64,000 nt of DNA. Origin: Turbatrix aceti. Its lineage: Eukaryota; Nematoda; Chromadorea; Rhabditida; Panagrolaimidae. Location: the NCBI GenBank assembly GCA_963969345.1, contig OZ017768.1, positions 124,001 through 188,000 of the forward strand, given 5' to 3'. The notes under the pieces were generated by a model that was not told the DNA's origin, did not search any database, and was given only the letters and a program-made list of their open reading frames with translations. Positions 1 to 11,857 of the stretch are shown here, piece by piece (within the stretch, counting starts at the first letter, position 1; each line of letters begins with the position of its first letter). A program made the translations under genes and the position numbers.

Positions 1-786
1 CAGGCCGGCACATAAGCTCAAAGCTGTTTTATGGATTGTGGTGCCAAAAATGCACTTTTTTTGACTTTTTGGGCGTTATCATCTTTTACTTTTTGAATAT
101 TTCGGACAGCACCTGTCTTAAACACCATCCAGAAATTTTGTTATTTTTAGCAAAAATGCAACACGCAATTCAAAAGAGTTTACGAGCACATTTTTTGGTG
201 AATTTTTTGATGAAACACTGTTCTGACAGAAATGTAAAAATTTTACAAAAAAACTATTTAGAATCCTCAGGATCAAAACATTACATCTTAGAATTTAAAC
301 TTTTGTCAACACTTTTTATAGCCACAAACGTTTCATGCTGGATCAGTTCTGGAGTAAATTATTTTGTTTTTAATACTGTCTCATTTTTTTAAAGTGAGAC
401 AAACTATAACAACATTGGGCAGTTTATACAAAAATAATAATGCCTTTTAGCATAAGATAGCAATAACAAACCAAAAACAGAGATAGTGTGACGGTAATTA
501 TAACGACACAATTGCACTTGGCAGCCAGCATCGGTTATATTTATCATAAAAACCGTCTAATTGCGATAATTATGCTAAATGTTTTTGGCAACAAAACATT
601 CCTATAGATGAAAGTCTAAAAAAAGCAATTAAAAATACCTTTCTTAATGAAATTTGTTGTAAGAAAAGTGTTAAAAATGATAAATTTTCGTCCTTTTATG
701 GCACTTAACGCCATTAATTTTTCATTTAGCAATTTATACTTGATTTTGCATGTATAAATTGCTAAAATATTTTTGTTCATTTTCAG
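1..786. other. AT-rich DNA upstream of first visible hemicentin exon
   Basis: No Ig-like or other domain can be read in any frame. Since the exon at 787 starts in mid-codon with a good 3' splice site, this stretch is most likely the intron preceding it. A small open frame at 36-392 is AT-biased, rich in Phe, Leu and Lys, and resembles no domain I know. Confidence 0.6.
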
Positions 787-3700
787 CCCCCGTTGAAGAA
801 TCCAAAGCAACGGCAACCTTTCATGACGTTCAACCCGAACAAGCCGGCGTTTACAACTGTCGGGCAACCAACTGGGCCGGTACTGTATACCAGGACGTTG
901 ATTTGGTTGTTTTAAGTGAGTTTAAACAATTAATTTTTAAATTATGCCAGTCAAATTAGACAGGCATAATTTACTGACATAATACTGACATAATAGAAAC
1001 AAAGTTTTTACTGATGTTTCTATTATGTCAATACTTTCCAGGGTGGCGCAATCCCCTCAGGGAATTAAAAACGGAGGATTATCCCTAAGAATCCCCGGGG
1101 ATCCCTGGGATAATCCTCCGGGGAATCCCGGGAACATCCCCGTGTCGCCACTCTGGTAAAAAGACCTAAAAAAATTATCTCAATCATAAAAATTGCAGAA
1201 TCATTTCTTATAAGCATTGCGTGTCACTAAAAAAATATAATACGCATGGTAAAAAATATATTATTTTTTATGACTCGTTATTTCGTTTGTTAGGAAGTCT
1301 CAAATGTATAATAAAAATAAAACCTGAGGAAAATTCTCTGTGCGTTTATTTGTGCATAATATTAAAAAATGATGTGAACCTGCGTTTCTTTTTATAACTC
1401 AAAATTGATTTGGTTCGTACAGGTGTTTTACTAATTTTTGAAAATTAATGCAAGAAAGTGTGTTACGTTCTATACACAATTTTTTTTATCTGAACACGAC
1501 ACATTTAAACAATAAATAATTTTTAGTTTATCGGCAAGGGTGTCAATCGAGCCGGGCCTGATGGTGAGTCAGCCCGGCCCGGCGGCCCGGTTTTAAAAAA
1601 AAAAAAATTTTTAGAACAAAATTTATTCAAAACAGTCAAAAATGAACCAAAAACTTGCTCATTTTGAGTAATCCTCCCCCATTATGAATAACAACGTGTA
1701 TTTTTACCTTTTCAACTCATATTTTTCGACAAATTGAAAAAATTTTAGTAAATTTTGCTTCAATTTTACCCTTTGATAAAAAGGCGGGCCGGCCCGGGCC
1801 GGGCCTTACCTCAAGCGGGCCGGGCCGGGCCGGGCCGGGTCCGACAAAAATTCGGCCCGTTGACACCCTTGGTTTATCGTTTTTGTTTGAGTTACAAAAA
1901 ATTATGATTTTTGAACAATGGAGATACAAAAAAAGTGAATTTAAATCAACAAATTATCGAAATCGAAAGCTTTCAAACTTAAACAATTTATGCGTAAAGT
2001 TTGTGACAACCAGACATGAAAACGGGCCTAATTTTTAGGCCCAGGCCCTAAATTATCCATTCTGTATTTTTTCCAAACTTTTATCCAAAAAATAGCGGCA
2101 AATCGTTATATAAATAACATAAATTACTGTTTTTTACTCAAAATACTGTTTTCTACCTGTAGAAACTACATTTTGTTAAAAATAACCAAAATACAGTTAA
2201 TTTTTCTTATTTTTTACATTATTGATTAAATACCGGGCCAAAACGGGCTTCTCCGGGCCTACTGAAAAGTCACAGGCCCGCCCAAGTCCGGCCCGGTCCT
2301 GGGCCGGCCCCGGGCCGGGCCGGGCTTTGGCGGGCCATTTTTATGTCTGGTGACAACGGATTTCGCCAACACTTCTGCCGTGGTGTGTTTCCATGACCAC
2401 CTCAATCTGGCGCATGTCTGACAAGCCAAATTGACAAAAAAACTGAATTGAATAAAAATAACATAAAATTACAGTACCGCCTGAAATAGCCAACGACAAG
2501 CTAAACGAAAGCGCTCACGTGAAAGACAACATCCTGTTGTACTGCAATGCATCTGGAATTCCTGAACCGGTTGTTTCGTGGCTCAAAGTACCAGATATTC
2601 TGATTTCGGAGCACGACGAAAGTGAGTAGGGGAGACAGTACGTAAAATACATATGGGTAGTTTTTGAAAGGCTGTGCCGGCTTTAAAGGGGGTTAACAAT
2701 ATTTTGTTCCAGAATACCAAGTTCTCGGCACATCACTCGCAATAAAAAACATCACTCTCGATGACGATGGATTTTACCACTGTATTGCCAAAAGTGACGC
2801 AGGTGAAGCCATTGCTTCCCGCAAAGTTACCGTCATCCGTAAGTTGTATCGTTTAGTTTTTATCTGAACGGGAAAAAAAGGAGAAAAGGCGGGAAAAGGA
2901 AAGTGCTGCGGATGTTTTTTGTGTTTTTTTCCAGCTAAGTTACTTTGCACGGGAAGCGGTGTGGGAGATATTTGAAAGCAGCGTCATTTTATTTCGAGCC
3001 AAAGCAAGTCATGCATTTGTTATGCGTTTGACAGAATTTTTTTTGGCGCAACAGGAAAAGCAATATCGCGGAGAAAAAAATAAATCTTAGGCATAAAAAA
3101 GTGATTTCCGTTTTTGAGTTATTTGGATTCAAGTTATTGCAGCCTAGCAGCCTGCGAAAAAAATTTTTTCAATTAGTTGCACTTTTTTTTTTGTTAAAAA
3201 AAATTTATTTGTCACATAATTTTAACAGGACCGCTTGGCCTGTTAAATTATGTCACTAACTCATTTTACATTTTACAAAAACACGAGAAAATACATTTTC
3301 AAAAGATCGCGGCGCTAATTTTTAAAATAGGAAAGATAGGGGAAATCAAAGCTCAAAAGTTTGACTCACCGATTTTAAGTTGACTTCGCTTTAGCTTTGT
3401 AAACGATAAAAAGAAATTTGTGTTTGTTGAAAAAATTATATTAATTTACTTTTGACTCAATACTAAAAAACTGTTGAAAGATCATCACTAGTACAAGTGA
3501 AATATATTTTTAAACTTTTTGTTGACGTCAAATTACATTACAAAATACTTCTTACAAGAAACGATCGTAGGTAAAAAGTTGTCAAAATAGGAGTTGTCAT
3601 AATAGGAGTTGTCATAATAGGAGTTGTCATAATAGGAGTTGTTAAAATAGGAGTAGTGTCACTAAACCTTTGCCAACACGAACATAAGCAACTGGATCAA

Positions 3701-6700
3701 ACACTTGTTTTGAAACACAGCATATAGAACGAGCATGCTGCATTAGTAACTTAATACTAATAAAAAAAACGTGTTGGTATCCTCTTTGTGGAAACTACAC
3801 TACCAGTATTTAAAAAAATTTATGTTGTTCCATGCGTAGTTGGACAACACAAAAAATGACAGCAAAGCACAAATGAAGCAGTGAAAAAAATATTAATTCA
3901 TTTTAGCGCCCTTCAAAAGCGGCAAGCTGATCTGGGTCGAATGCAACGAGGAAGGTGAGCCCATAGAATCCGTTTTCAAGCAAGCCCGGGGAGACATGCC
4001 AGAATCTGAAAAGAAGTTTGAGCACTGGGCAACCCAGTCGAATCCCCTCAACGGCACTGACAATGCTATTATTCGCTGCCTGCCAACGAGTCGGTCTTTG
4101 CGAAACCTCGGAGGTCACTCCATAGACGTCCCCCCGCAATTCGTAGAAGAGCCGCAGTCCGTCAAGGTCTCTCTGGGAGACGACCTCCGCCTCAGGTGCT
4201 CGGCAGTTGGGCCACCGCAACCGGAAGTGGTCTTCGAAAAAGATGGCACTATTCTCGACTACACCCGATCCGAAACAGGCGCCATCGAGATCCGGAAAAT
4301 TGTCGAAGAGGAATCAGACGCAGGCGAATATGTGTGTATTGCGTCAAACGATGTCGGAGTTTCCAAGGTTATGGCTACTGTACGGGTGGTCAACGCCACT
4401 GTTCTCCACGGCATAGGTGCGGCAGAAGAAGCCGAAACACCTGTCACCGTCATGGATTGTCTCAAAGACAGTCGAAAGGCTAAAGACCACGTCATATGGA
4501 AACTGGATGAAGAATCCGTCGGGCATCTGGATAATTCAATGCACGCTCTTCACAATGGGTCTTTGGCTATTGGATACGTGATCACGCAGGATGATGCAGA
4601 TAGAATTAATTGCTACGTCAATGGAGAGCCTGGCGACGGGATTTTGGTGAGTATAAAAATGCGAGAATAAAAAAATATATTAAATTTCTAAAATATCGTA
4701 TGTATTGCGTATGAAAAAAAAATTGATACTGTGATTATTTGATAAAACTATGGATAATGCAATAATTAATTAAAATTAAAGCTTGTATTCCGAAACTTTT
4801 AGCAAAAAAAACGTATCCACTATGTTTTGGGAATACTACTCACTTTCGTTTAAGGGGTGGAAATTCGATTATTGTGTTATTTGTTGAATAAAAAAATCAT
4901 TTCTAATACTGCTAATTCTGTGAGAATGCATAGATGCGACATCTACCCCTGAATTTTTTTTGTGATAAATAATTCAAAATCTTTACGACTACCAAAAAAT
5001 ATTAGCCCCAACAATTTTGGCAGTGTCTAGTTTTCCTAATTAATTATATTTTTTAAAATACTCCCCCTTATAACCTTTTATAAAGTTGAAAGTCGGCCGA
5101 TGTTGTATTTTTTGTTATCGTTCTTATAAACTCACGCGCAAGCAAATTTTAATAGAAATTATTTTTAGTGTACATAAATCATTTGTTTAGAACAACTTTC
5201 TGTGGTACAATAAAAACATTAATGCAAAACACATAACAACAATAGGGTACTGTAATATTTAAAATGTTAATATTTTAAAAAAATTGTGAGCCAAAATTTT
5301 AATGCCGAAAAAAAATTAGACACTACTTTGACTTTGTTACTTTTTGTGTTTTTTTTCAACGATCTTGACTCTATCCAGCCTTTCATATTGTCAAAACAAA
5401 GAGTTTTTTAAAACTTTTATACCTTTACAGGAAGGGAAAGGAACCCATAGGGTAAGATAGTTTATCTGAAAAATGATGACGCCACTTTTCAAATAAATTA
5501 TTTGCGAATCTATGAAACTGTATTACGGTAGCACAGCAACCATCTTTTTACTCTCGATAAAAATGCTCAAAATGTCAAATTTTTGAAAAACCAGATTTGG
5601 AGATTTGAATGGTGTACGTTTTTTTTGGTTTGTTTGCCAATGCCCGGAGAGTGAATAGTACGCACGTCATGGCACTTCCAGTCTGCATCCTCCACCCTCA
5701 CCAGCAGTTAATAAAAACAGACAATTGATCCTCTGAACGCATTAGCAGGGGTGTTTTTACCATCGACTCTTACTGAAGTTTGATGTTTGATGTGATGCCA
5801 AAAATGAGGATTATAAACAATTGAACTAAAAAAGAAGATATTAAATATGATAGATAGGTGATAAACAACAACTGTTTTCGGTAAGTACAGCAAATTTGTA
5901 CAATTTCCGAAATTTTTGGCATTCTTCACTTTTATTTTTGTTGACAAAAAAAGGCGGTGCCTGACAATCTGACAATCTTGACATTTATTACACATCTCGG
6001 TTCGACCAGTGGCAACTATGTCAAAAACATTTGTCATGTCATTAATGTAAAACCAAAAATCAAAAGTCTATGCACATCATTTTGACACTCTCAAATGTTT
6101 TGAGTCAGAGTTGTAGGCCTTCGGGGGAAAGGTCCAAAGCCGCGATATTTTATTTTATAAAATTCGGATTCCCGAGATTCGGCTTCAGAAGTGTTTTTCA
6201 TAAAAAATAGTGCCCCGTGCTACGTTGGTCATAAAAATTTATGAAAAAATTAACATAGGGGTTTCTGAGGACGGCGGATCCAATGACATGCTCAGAATTT
6301 TTTTTCTGTTACGGTAATCATCGATTTTTTGATATCATAGGTTTTCAAACCGCTATCATATTCGGATCTCAAACTTAAGCGGTAATTCGATAAGCCTATC
6401 TTCTTCCCCGTTGTTTTTTGTATCAGAAAAAGTAAAACGCAAAAAAAAAATCGCGTGCCCAAGGTTGTCATAAATTTTAATTTATGCTCCAGACTCGACA
6501 CCGAAGCGCGCAACGTGCACGCATGATTTTGCGCTGCTGCACACGCGTATTGACCTTTATTTTTTAGACGCATGCCTAACTTATTACAAAAACCGTTTTT
6601 GGAACCATTCAATAGGTGTGCCAAAGCGGGAAGGTGTACAGTAGTCTTTTTTCCAAGCTATACCTGTAAAATGCCTGAGGCTATTAGCCATGAACATTTT

Positions 6701-9700
6701 AACAAAAATGACCTAATCTATCTTTTAGAAAATTCAATTCTCTATGGAGTATGAAATTTTTAGATTTTTGCCGTTATTTTTGGATTCTGTAGCTTAATTT
6801 GCCCAACATTTTCTAAAGTTGACTTCAAATTATGTGATTTTTATTTCTTAAGAGAAGCGTCGGCAGAAAAATGAAGGTTAAACTTGGTGTATATTTTTTA
6901 AATTAATGTACCGAACCCAAAAATAAAGGTAAAAATCTGAAAATTTTAGACTCCATAGAGAATTGAATTCTCTAAAAGATAGATTAGGTCATTTTTGTTA
7001 AAATGTTCATGGCTAATAGCCTCAGGCATTTTACAGGTGAAGCTTGGGAAAAAGACTACTGTACACCTTCCCGCCTTGGCACACCTATTGAATGGTTCCA
7101 AAAACGGTTTTTGTAATAAGTTAGGCATGCGTCTAAAAAATAAAGGTGAATACGCGTGTGCAGCAGCGCAAAATCATGCGTGCACGTTGCGCGCTTCGGT
7201 GTCGAGTCTGGAGCATAAATTAAAATTTATGACAACCTTGGGCACGCGATTTTTTTTTTGCGTTTTACTTTTTCCGATACAAAAAACAACGGGGAAGGAG
7301 ATAGGCTTATTGAATTACCGCTTAAGTTTGAGATCCGAATATGGTGGCGGTTTGAAAACTTATGATATCAAAAAATCAATAATTAACGTAACTGAAAAAA
7401 ATTCTGAGCATGTCATTGGATCCGCCGTCCTCAGAAACCCCTATGTTATTTTTTTCAAAATTTTACATTACCAACGTAGCACAGGGCACTATTTTTTATG
7501 AAAAACACTTCTGAAGTCGAATCTCGTGAATCCGAATTTCATAAAATAAAATATCGCGGTTTTGGACCTTTCCCCCCAAGGTCTACAACTCTGACTCAAA
7601 ACATTTGAAAGTGTCAAAATGATGTGTCCTTCTTCCCACCTTGGTCCTAAATCGGCTCGCAGAGTGTCTGTTAAAAAATAAACAACATATTACATAAACA
7701 ACTTATTGCTGAAATTTGATCACTTTTTTCACGCCCACTTTATAACATAGAACGTCAAATCTTTTTCACACGACTGACTAATCTTTTCGATTCCAGACGT
7801 CAACAGTTTATGTCACCGACGAGGTTCCCGTCGTCAAAATCAAGCCCACGCGTATCTACGCTGAGCCGGCTGAGCATGTCGTCATTGACTGCTACGTTAA
7901 GCAGGGCAACCCTCTGACTACGAGAATTCGTTGGTCAAAGGACAACGTCAACCTCGCTCCTGACGGCGACAAAATCTGGATTGCCCCCAACAACTCTCTT
8001 ATCCTCCGTCACGCTGCATACTCCGATCGGGGCAATTTCAAGTGTCGAGGCTCAAACAGCAGAGGAAAGTCGTGGGACGGCGTTGAACTTTTTGTCGAAG
8101 ACGCCCCCAAACATGTCAAATCCAAAATAGGAGGCTCGGTCAACGGAAAGCCTTTTGGCGAACTTATCCTTGCTGCCAACCTTACGCCCTCGTCAGACAC
8201 CAATGATATTGAAGTCACCATTGACAACTTGGTTGGCGACCACACAAAAGTGACAAAGTCTGTCCTTGGAGTCGTCGCTATGCCTCTGCACGTCGTCGGC
8301 TACGAACCTTCTGCCAAGGCGGATCCCGTCAGAAAACGACCCTCAAACTTTCAAAGAACTACGAATTACGAATTTGAGTCCGGCGAATTTTTCCAAGTTA
8401 ATCAGAGCTCCCATGGTATGGAAACAGAGGACTACAACTTGGATGTTTCTTTTGATGGAATGGTTCCTGTTGGAAAAGAACACGTAAGTTTTATCTGCTA
8501 AAAAATAGGGGTCTTTTCACTGACGCAGCGCCTACGTAGTTGGTTAGAGCGGGGGTCTAATGAGCCCAAGGTCGTAGGTTTGACCCATGGCTTCCGGCAC
8601 TGATACCGATTTTTTATGATCTGATATTAGAAAAAGGTATCATGATCTGATACTGATATCAGGATGCACAGTATCAGCCCCTGATATCAAATAAACACTT
8701 CCGGAGGCAAACAATTTTTCATTTATAAAAAATTGGTTTTCAGGATTTTGTTGAATTTGAACCAATGCATCATCAGTTTGTCGGAGATTCTGCCAATAGA
8801 GTTATTGGAAAAGGCTCATCGGCTTTGAAGTTTGGCGCTCAGCATCGGGTTCCTTTTCGGTGGTCGGATAACATTGACTTCGAAGACCCGGAAGATTACG
8901 ATGAAATTGCGGGTGGTGTGCATGATGCCGATCGATTTGTCAAGCCTGGGGATACACTGAACGTCGACAGCTATCCTAGCATCGATCACAATAATGTCTT
9001 GCACGTTGGCACTCGTGTTGGCAGGCTGGAAAGGTGTCCAGAAGGATTCACAAAGATCAGAGACCGCTGCATTGGTTTGTGAGTCTAGAAGAAAAATTGA
9101 CCATAATAAGGTTTTAGATGTTGATGAATGCAAGTTAGATGTCGGAGTCTGCGGCAACGGCACGTGTTTCAACCTCCCCGGCAGCTACGAGTGCCGTGTA
9201 GACTGCGCCGCTGGCTTCAGTTCTTCTCCCGAAGGCGAGTGTGAAGACGTCGACGAATGCACGCTTGGCATTGACGACTGCTCTATTGGACAGGAGTGCC
9301 ACAACACGTATGGCTCATTTGTATGCCGAGACGCCTGTATCGCCGGGTACCAGAGTAACCGGGATGGCACCGAATGCCTCGACGTCGACGAATGCCTTGA
9401 AGAGCCCTGCGATGCCCCTGCAACGTGTAAAAATCTACTTGGAACTTATGCTTGCATCTGCCCAACAGGTCTTGCAACACTCAATGGGTCTTGCGAAGGT
9501 TTGGACGTGGATCCAGAAAAACCACTTAAGATTATGGATTTCGCAGCGGATCGAGCTAGATGTCCCGTAGGCTTTTGGTGGGACAAAGAGGTTTGCTCTG
9601 ACATCGGAGAATGTGAATTCGACGCGCCATGCGCATACAAGTGCGTCAACTTGCCCGGATCATACCAGTGCACATGCCCGGATGGATACGTGGCTTCTCA

Positions 9701-11470
9701 GGAGGGAGCTTGTATTGGTAAGTTGATTTTGTGCTTCCTGCCCAAAGATTAGGAGTATTTGAGTTTTAACGAGTCCGCACCCATTGCCCCCAAACGCGGC
9801 ATACAGACTAATTGAAACACGCTGATTTCAAAAATATAACCATCGATTTAAGTTAATATGTCCAAAAAAAAATTCGTTTACCATTCACACAAATCAGTTT
9901 TTTTACTAAAAAATCCAGCAAAGTGTTTTTTCACTTTTCACAATGAGCCGCGTTGTCGACAAAATGGACGATTCTCTGGCGCAGAAAATAGTTCTTGATG
10001 TCGGTGTAGAGAAATCTGACAAGCAACAGCGCCACCACCATTGCGCAGATCGACATAACTAAAAATGGATAAAAGTTCATTATTTAAAAATGACAAATCT
10101 CACCCAATCTTCCAATATCAGTGTTCCTTGGCGCGTATCCTAAAACCATCGTTCGCTCGTAGATTAAGCGCTCGTTCGACACGACAACGATGCGGAAGCA
10201 GACGTAGATCATGCAGAAAATGGCCATGAAACTCACAATATGTTGGAATGTGATTGCGGGCTTGGACCACTGGTTAAACGTTTTGAACTTCTTGGACGAC
10301 CGCGCGTAAGGCTGTTTGCAGATTTCGCATGACGTAGCCATTGAACGGGAAACCCATTCATTGAGGCAGCTTTCGTGGATGTCACCCATCTGAAATCATC
10401 AAGCATAAACAATTTTTGGAAAAAAATAGGGCTCACGGTTCCTGCGCAGACACAAGGCCGGACCATGATTCCCGTCTCGCTCTGACAAATCCGGCAAACG
10501 CGTTGACTCAACGAGCCGGGAGATGAGTGGAGCGAGATGGTGTACGTCGGCGACGTTCCATCTCTTGGAGAACGAGGATTTGGCGGTGTCCGGGGAGAAT
10601 GAGCTAAGGGATGAACGTGACAGACTAGTGCCTGAGCAGGATGAGCAACTGTCAGTGGACCTTCTTCATCCTGGGACGAACTGGGTTGTTGATGCACGAG
10701 TTCAGATTCAGCCACAGAGTTGCCGTAATCGGAAGAAGCAACCATCGTCGAGATGGAGAAGGGAGTAGGCGACGTTTATACAACTTTGTTGCTTATAACA
10801 GTGTGAGATACGTTTTTTCTATGCTGCGTTGTAGTTATTCAAATTTTTGTTGTTGAGTTGAAAGTGACACGTCTTTTATTTCTGTTTTTCGACAATAGCA
10901 ATTTTATTTTTTTTGGGGGAAGGAGGGGAGTTCTACGCTCCTGGATCAATTCCGGGTAAAATATATTTTTTTCACAATCACAAAATGATTTTTTCAGACA
11001 TCGACGAATGTCAAATGGGCGACTTCTGTGATGGACACGAAATCTGTTTCAACGAACTGGGCACGTTCTCGTGCCTTGATCGCCCTTGTCCCAGGCGCTA
11101 TACTCTCAACCGCGATAGCATGCAATGCGAGCCAAACTGCATCGATTGCAATGATCCACCCATCAACATACACATGCTCTCCATCCGGGATGGCCTCGAG
11201 GGCGAGACACCGCTCATACGCCTCACCGCCCACGACCATGACGGGCGAGTGCTGAGGAAAAGTCTGTTCCGCATACGAACGCCTACACCCTTCTTCCTGC
11301 GTGCAGATTCCAACTCAGGAGGTTCTGCAACGGTTTACAACAAATATCCACTCGAGCCAGGTAGTCGACACCAAATTGCCATCCATGCTATTTCGGTTTC
11401 ATCTGATCGATCCCTCAGATTCAAGACGGATTTCTTGGTTTTTGTTTCTGTTTCGCAACATCCATTCTGA
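787..11470 (+). CDS. him-4: Hemicentin (HIM-4-like), 3' part of gene, 8 exons
   Basis: Extracellular matrix protein of the hemicentin/fibulin family, which in nematodes anchors cells across basement membranes. Exons: 787-915, 2475-2621, 2713-2838, 3907-4646, 7797-8483, 8744-9074, 9118-9717, 10998-11470; all junctions are GT..AG and the phases agree, giving about 1076 residues with the 5' part outside the window. Order of domains: partial Ig modules (Asp-x-Gly-x-Tyr-x-Cys signatures) in exons 1-3, a complete Ig module in exon 4, another starting exon 5, a G2F/nidogen-like module spanning exons 5-6 (from about 8100), four EGF modules in exon 7 (three begin DVDEC, one DIGEC), a fifth (DIDEC) in exon 8, then a fibulin-type C-terminal module ending at a TGA. 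The first Ig exons are symmetric phase 1-1, usual for this family. The giant Ig array and VWA domain expected upstream are not in the window. Confidence 0.92.
1039..1155. mobile_element. Short hAT-like MITE with CCCCGGGG core
   Basis: It begins CAGGGTGGCG and ends CGCCACTCTG, an imperfect terminal inverted repeat of the CAGRGT type. The interior is made of near-palindromic pieces such as CCCCGGGGAT and GGATTATCCC. The flanking 8 bases do not match, so no target duplication survives. It lies in a hemicentin intron. Confidence 0.5.
1534..1871. mobile_element. hAT-like MITE with GGGCC-array core
   Basis: Terminal inverted repeats CAAGGGTGTCAA / TTGACACCCTTG, with one extra G on the left, are flanked by a perfect 8-bp direct repeat GTTTATCG (1526-1533 and 1872-1879), as for the hAT superfamily. 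Both ends carry runs of GGGCC/GGCCC that can pair with each other; the middle is AT-rich. No transposase is encoded, so it is a non-autonomous insertion in a hemicentin intron. Confidence 0.8.
2011..2349. mobile_element. hAT-like MITE with GGCCC core, second copy type
   Basis: The element starts CAGACATGAAAA and ends TTTTTATGTCTG, flanked by a perfect 8-bp direct repeat GTGACAAC (2003-2010 and 2350-2357). The ends carry GGGCC/GGCCC arrays like the neighbouring element at 1534-1871, but the terminal sequences differ. No coding capacity. Confidence 0.8.
3581..3655. repeat. 15-bp tandem repeat, five units
   Basis: Five head-to-tail units of about GTCATAATAGGAGTT, with one or two substitutions in the first and last units, in a hemicentin intron (2839-3906). 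The rest of this intron shows nothing recognisable. Confidence 0.9.
4647..6072. other. Hemicentin intron, left part
   Basis: AT-rich intronic DNA with no recognisable gene or repeat. The intron continues to 7796 and contains the inverted repeat described separately. Confidence 0.6.
6073..7626. mobile_element. 1.55 kb foldback element in hemicentin intron
   Basis: Two arms of about 700 bases (roughly 6073-6785 and 6910-7626) are nearly identical inverted copies around a spacer of about 125 bases. The outer ends read CACATCATTTTGACAC and its complement. Both arms hold the same long open frames; the frame at 6995-7501 (+) and its partner at 6292-6624 (-) differ by only a few residues. The protein is unlike any family I recognise, so the frames may be incidental. 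I could not see a target duplication. Confidence 0.8.
8525..8595 (+). pseudogene. tRNA-like sequence or SINE head (Ile-AAT-like)
   Basis: A-box-like TAGTTGGTTAGAGC is followed by an anticodon-loop-like CTAATGA (anticodon AAT) and a degenerate T arm (GTAGGTTTGACCC). The acceptor ends do not pair, so this is a decayed tRNA or a tRNA-derived SINE head, not a working tRNA. It is in a hemicentin intron, directly before a fragment with the GATATC-type repeat. Confidence 0.45.
8596..8699. repeat. Fragment of GATATC-type MITE
   Basis: Contains several TGATATCA / TGATACT motifs and ends ATAAACACT, matching the terminus of the full element at 32976-33645. The left terminus is missing. CTTCCGG flanks both ends, possibly the remains of a target duplication. 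Confidence 0.5.
9931..10745 (-). CDS. MARCH-type RING-CH membrane E3 ubiquitin ligase
   Basis: Three exons on the minus strand (10437-10745, 10104-10389, 9931-10058) join in frame into a 240-residue protein. The N-terminal 80 residues are Ser/Pro-rich. Residues about 86-135 form a RING-CH (C4HC3) finger: CRICQSE, CVCAGT, then HESCLNEW and CEICKQPY supply the zinc ligands in the order C-x2-C, C-x-C, H-x2-C, C-x2-C. Two hydrophobic segments follow (about 150-170 and 200-215), each bounded by basic residues, as in MARCH2/3-like proteins, which ubiquitinate membrane cargo from endosomes and the secretory pathway. The ATG at 10745 begins the only frame that reaches the finger. The whole gene lies antisense within a 1.28 kb hemicentin intron. 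Assignment to a particular MARCH subtype is not safe from sequence alone. Confidence 0.85.
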
Positions 11471-11572
11471 TCCGACGAAAAAAATTAGCTACATCTCGTT
11501 AATTTTTTTATCACACACGATGAAACGAATGAAAAAAAATTGGTCTTGAATTAATTGCCTAGTACTCACATC

Positions 11573-11578
11573 AATAAA
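11573..11578 (+). promoter_or_regulatory. Polyadenylation signal of hemicentin
   Basis: AATAAA about 100 bases after the hemicentin stop codon, in an otherwise AT-rich 3' region. Confidence 0.5.
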
Positions 11579-11739
11579 TTGTATGTACTTGATGGAACAA
11601 TCTGTAGTAAAAAAATTATCTTATTACACTTTCAAAAAAATTTGAAATGATTTTAATCTATTTAGAATTAAAATTAAAGCCTTTAAGCGACAAAAATTAA
11701 TACCTAACATTGTATCATCTGAAAAAAACCAAAAAACAT

Positions 11740-11786
11740 AGGGCCTGACCGGAATTGAACCGGTGACCGATCGGACTGCAGCCGAT
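11740..11786 (-). pseudogene. tRNA-Cys(GCA), 3' half
   Basis: On the minus strand this reads ATCGG, anticodon loop CTGCAGT (GCA), CCGAT, then a T arm ACCGG-TTCAATT-CCGGT, acceptor strand CAGGCCC and discriminator T, the base usual for tRNA-Cys. The D arm and 5' acceptor strand are missing here and are found at 22169-22202, beyond a transposon. The 9 bases GCAGCCGAT at 11778-11786 are the target duplication. Confidence 0.9.
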
Positions 11787-11857
11787 GGGGAGGGATCACG
11801 CCTTAACAAACGAGACATTTGTCCGTCATCAAGGGTGTACGCACACCTATGTTATAC

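Noticed and set aside
36..392. 118-codon frame at the left edge
   Set aside because: Composition is that of AT-rich non-coding DNA and no homology is recognisable; probably intron.
8525..8595. Functional tRNA-Ile
   Set aside because: Acceptor strands do not pair and the T arm is degenerate; kept only as a tRNA-like relic or SINE head.
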